A stretch of DNA of 64,000 nucleotides from Algoriphagus winogradskyi (lineage in GTDB: Bacteria > Bacteroidota > Bacteroidia > Cytophagales > Cyclobacteriaceae), in contig NZ_FXUA01000001.1 in the NCBI RefSeq assembly GCF_900182815.1, positions 558,001-622,000 on the forward strand, written 5' to 3'. The notes under the pieces are model-generated. The model saw nothing but the letters and a program-made list of their open reading frames with translations. It searched no databases and was not told the DNA's origin. The stretch's first letter is position 1. Every line of letters starts with the position of its first letter. Both the position numbers and the translations under genes were made by a program. Of this stretch, positions 63,493 to 64,000 are shown piece after piece.

Positions 63493-64000
63493 TTACTTCT
63501 CAAGACTTATGTATTGCATGAACTCGGTACGCGATTGCTCGTCTTTTTCAAACTTTCCAGAATAGAAAGAGGTAACTGTAGAACTTTGCGTGTCTTTCAC
63601 TCCTCTAGAGCTCACACACATATGATAGGCATCGATAATGACAGCCACGTCATCTGTTCCGAGCGCTTCTTTCAGTTCATTACCGATCTGCATGGTCAAT
63701 CGCTCCTGAACCTGAGGCCTTTGAGCGAAATACTGAACGATTCTATTGATTTTAGAAAGTCCAATTACGTTTCCATTGGAAATGTAAGCCACATGGGCTT
63801 TACCGTAAATCGGCACAAAATGATGCTCGCAGTGAGAATGCACAGTGATATCTTTCTCCACCAGCATCTCATTGTATTTGTATTTATTTTCAAAAAGCTT
63901 AGCCACAGGCTTGTTCTTCGGATTCAAACCTGAAAACACTTCCTTCACGTACATTTTTGCAACGCGATGTGGAGTTCCTTTTAAGCTATCATCCGTGAGA
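63493..64000 (-). CDS. folE: GTP cyclohydrolase I, N-terminus beyond window
   Basis: The frame stays open to the window edge. Upstream of an internal Met it encodes DDSLKGTPHRVAKM, the conserved FolE entry motif, so the gene is cut by the edge rather than starting at that Met. Zinc ligands are in HSHCEHHF and CVSSRG. GLSKINRIVQYFAQRPQVQE is the signature, and the protein ends EFMQYISLEK. The enzyme makes dihydroneopterin triphosphate from GTP for folate, the same pathway as FolP at 36024-36908. About 169 residues are visible of an expected 200-220. Confidence 0.95.
   Translation of the reverse strand, partial: LTDDSLKGTPHRVAKMYVKEVFSGLNPKNKPVAKLFENKYKYNEMLVEKDITVHSHCEHHFVPIYGKAHVAYISNGNVIGLSKINRIVQYFAQRPQVQERLTMQIGNELKEALGTDDVAVIIDAYHMCVSSRGVKDTQSSTVTSFYSGKFEKDEQSRTEFMQYISLEK

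Noticed and set aside
1..64000. CRISPR arrays, tRNA, rRNA, prophage or insertion sequences
   Set aside because: Reading both strands gave no regularly spaced repeats, tRNA-like T-arm motifs with matching stems, rRNA segments or transposase motifs.

Overview
The window reads as chromosome of a Bacteroidota bacterium, most likely order Cytophagales (Cyclobacteriaceae/Algoriphagus-like). This is inferred from gene families and sequence habits, not from a database search. The DNA is AT-rich. Shine-Dalgarno sites are mostly absent, and several genes are preceded by the Bacteroidota -7 box TAnnTTTG. Many genes encode Bacteroidota-type lipoproteins and SusD-less outer-membrane barrels. The families FloA/NfeD, CdaA behind folP, DUF1599, SDR-type threonine dehydrogenase and DUF6503 are typical of the phylum. 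I see no rRNA, tRNA, CRISPR array, prophage or transposase. The window opens inside a minus-strand gene and closes inside folE.

Layout. 1-4.0 kb: a partial membrane-anchored gene, a secreted endonuclease/exonuclease/phosphatase protein coupled to a DUF1080 protein, and a GH109-type Gfo/Idh/MocA enzyme. 4.0-9.8 kb: an accessory-looking island with a candidate small RNA, a secreted orphan protein, and a two-gene operon coding a TIR/DUF4062-like protein and a membrane STAND NTPase ending in a YEATS-like domain. 9.9-22.5 kb: a long minus-strand run, mostly with 4-bp overlaps. It joins three glycosyltransferases of two or three kinds (a processive GT2, a polyprenyl-phosphate sugar synthase and a multi-membrane GT-C enzyme) to an FAD oxidoreductase, a membrane 4Fe-4S protein, DUF547, rhodanese, lipoproteins, a hydrolase-OsmC fusion and a GH113-like enzyme. 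22.5-41 kb: mostly housekeeping (Crp/Fnr regulator, hemA, floA/nfeD, proS, aroK, a DoxX-type membrane protein, DUF1599, folP-cdaA, kbl/tdh). 42-48.7 kb: a four-gene operon of Planctomycete-type cytochrome/DUF1501/sugar isomerase proteins. 48.7-58.3 kb: a MITE-like inverted repeat, a broken hicA with intact hicB, hemL, a receptor-type binding protein, guaA, an M28 peptidase and a phosphotriesterase-like protein. 58.5-64 kb: an SDR lacking the catalytic Tyr, a lipoprotein, a GH115 alpha-glucuronidase and folE.

How genes work together. hemA and hemL supply the C5 route to 5-aminolevulinate. kbl and tdh, divergently placed, convert threonine to glycine and acetyl-CoA. folP, folE and guaA feed pterin/folate and GMP pools. 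cdaA makes c-di-AMP and is translationally coupled to folP. GH109, GH115, GH113 and DUF1080 proteins point to a life on complex polysaccharides.

The most interesting unexplained items are: the STAND/YEATS/TIR-like pair with its convergent secreted neighbour; a promoter- and terminator-bounded non-coding unit at about 4.13-4.32 kb; the glycosyltransferase-plus-redox operon; the single-base frameshift in hicA beside an intact antitoxin; and a perfect 16-bp palindromic terminator written inside the aroK coding sequence.
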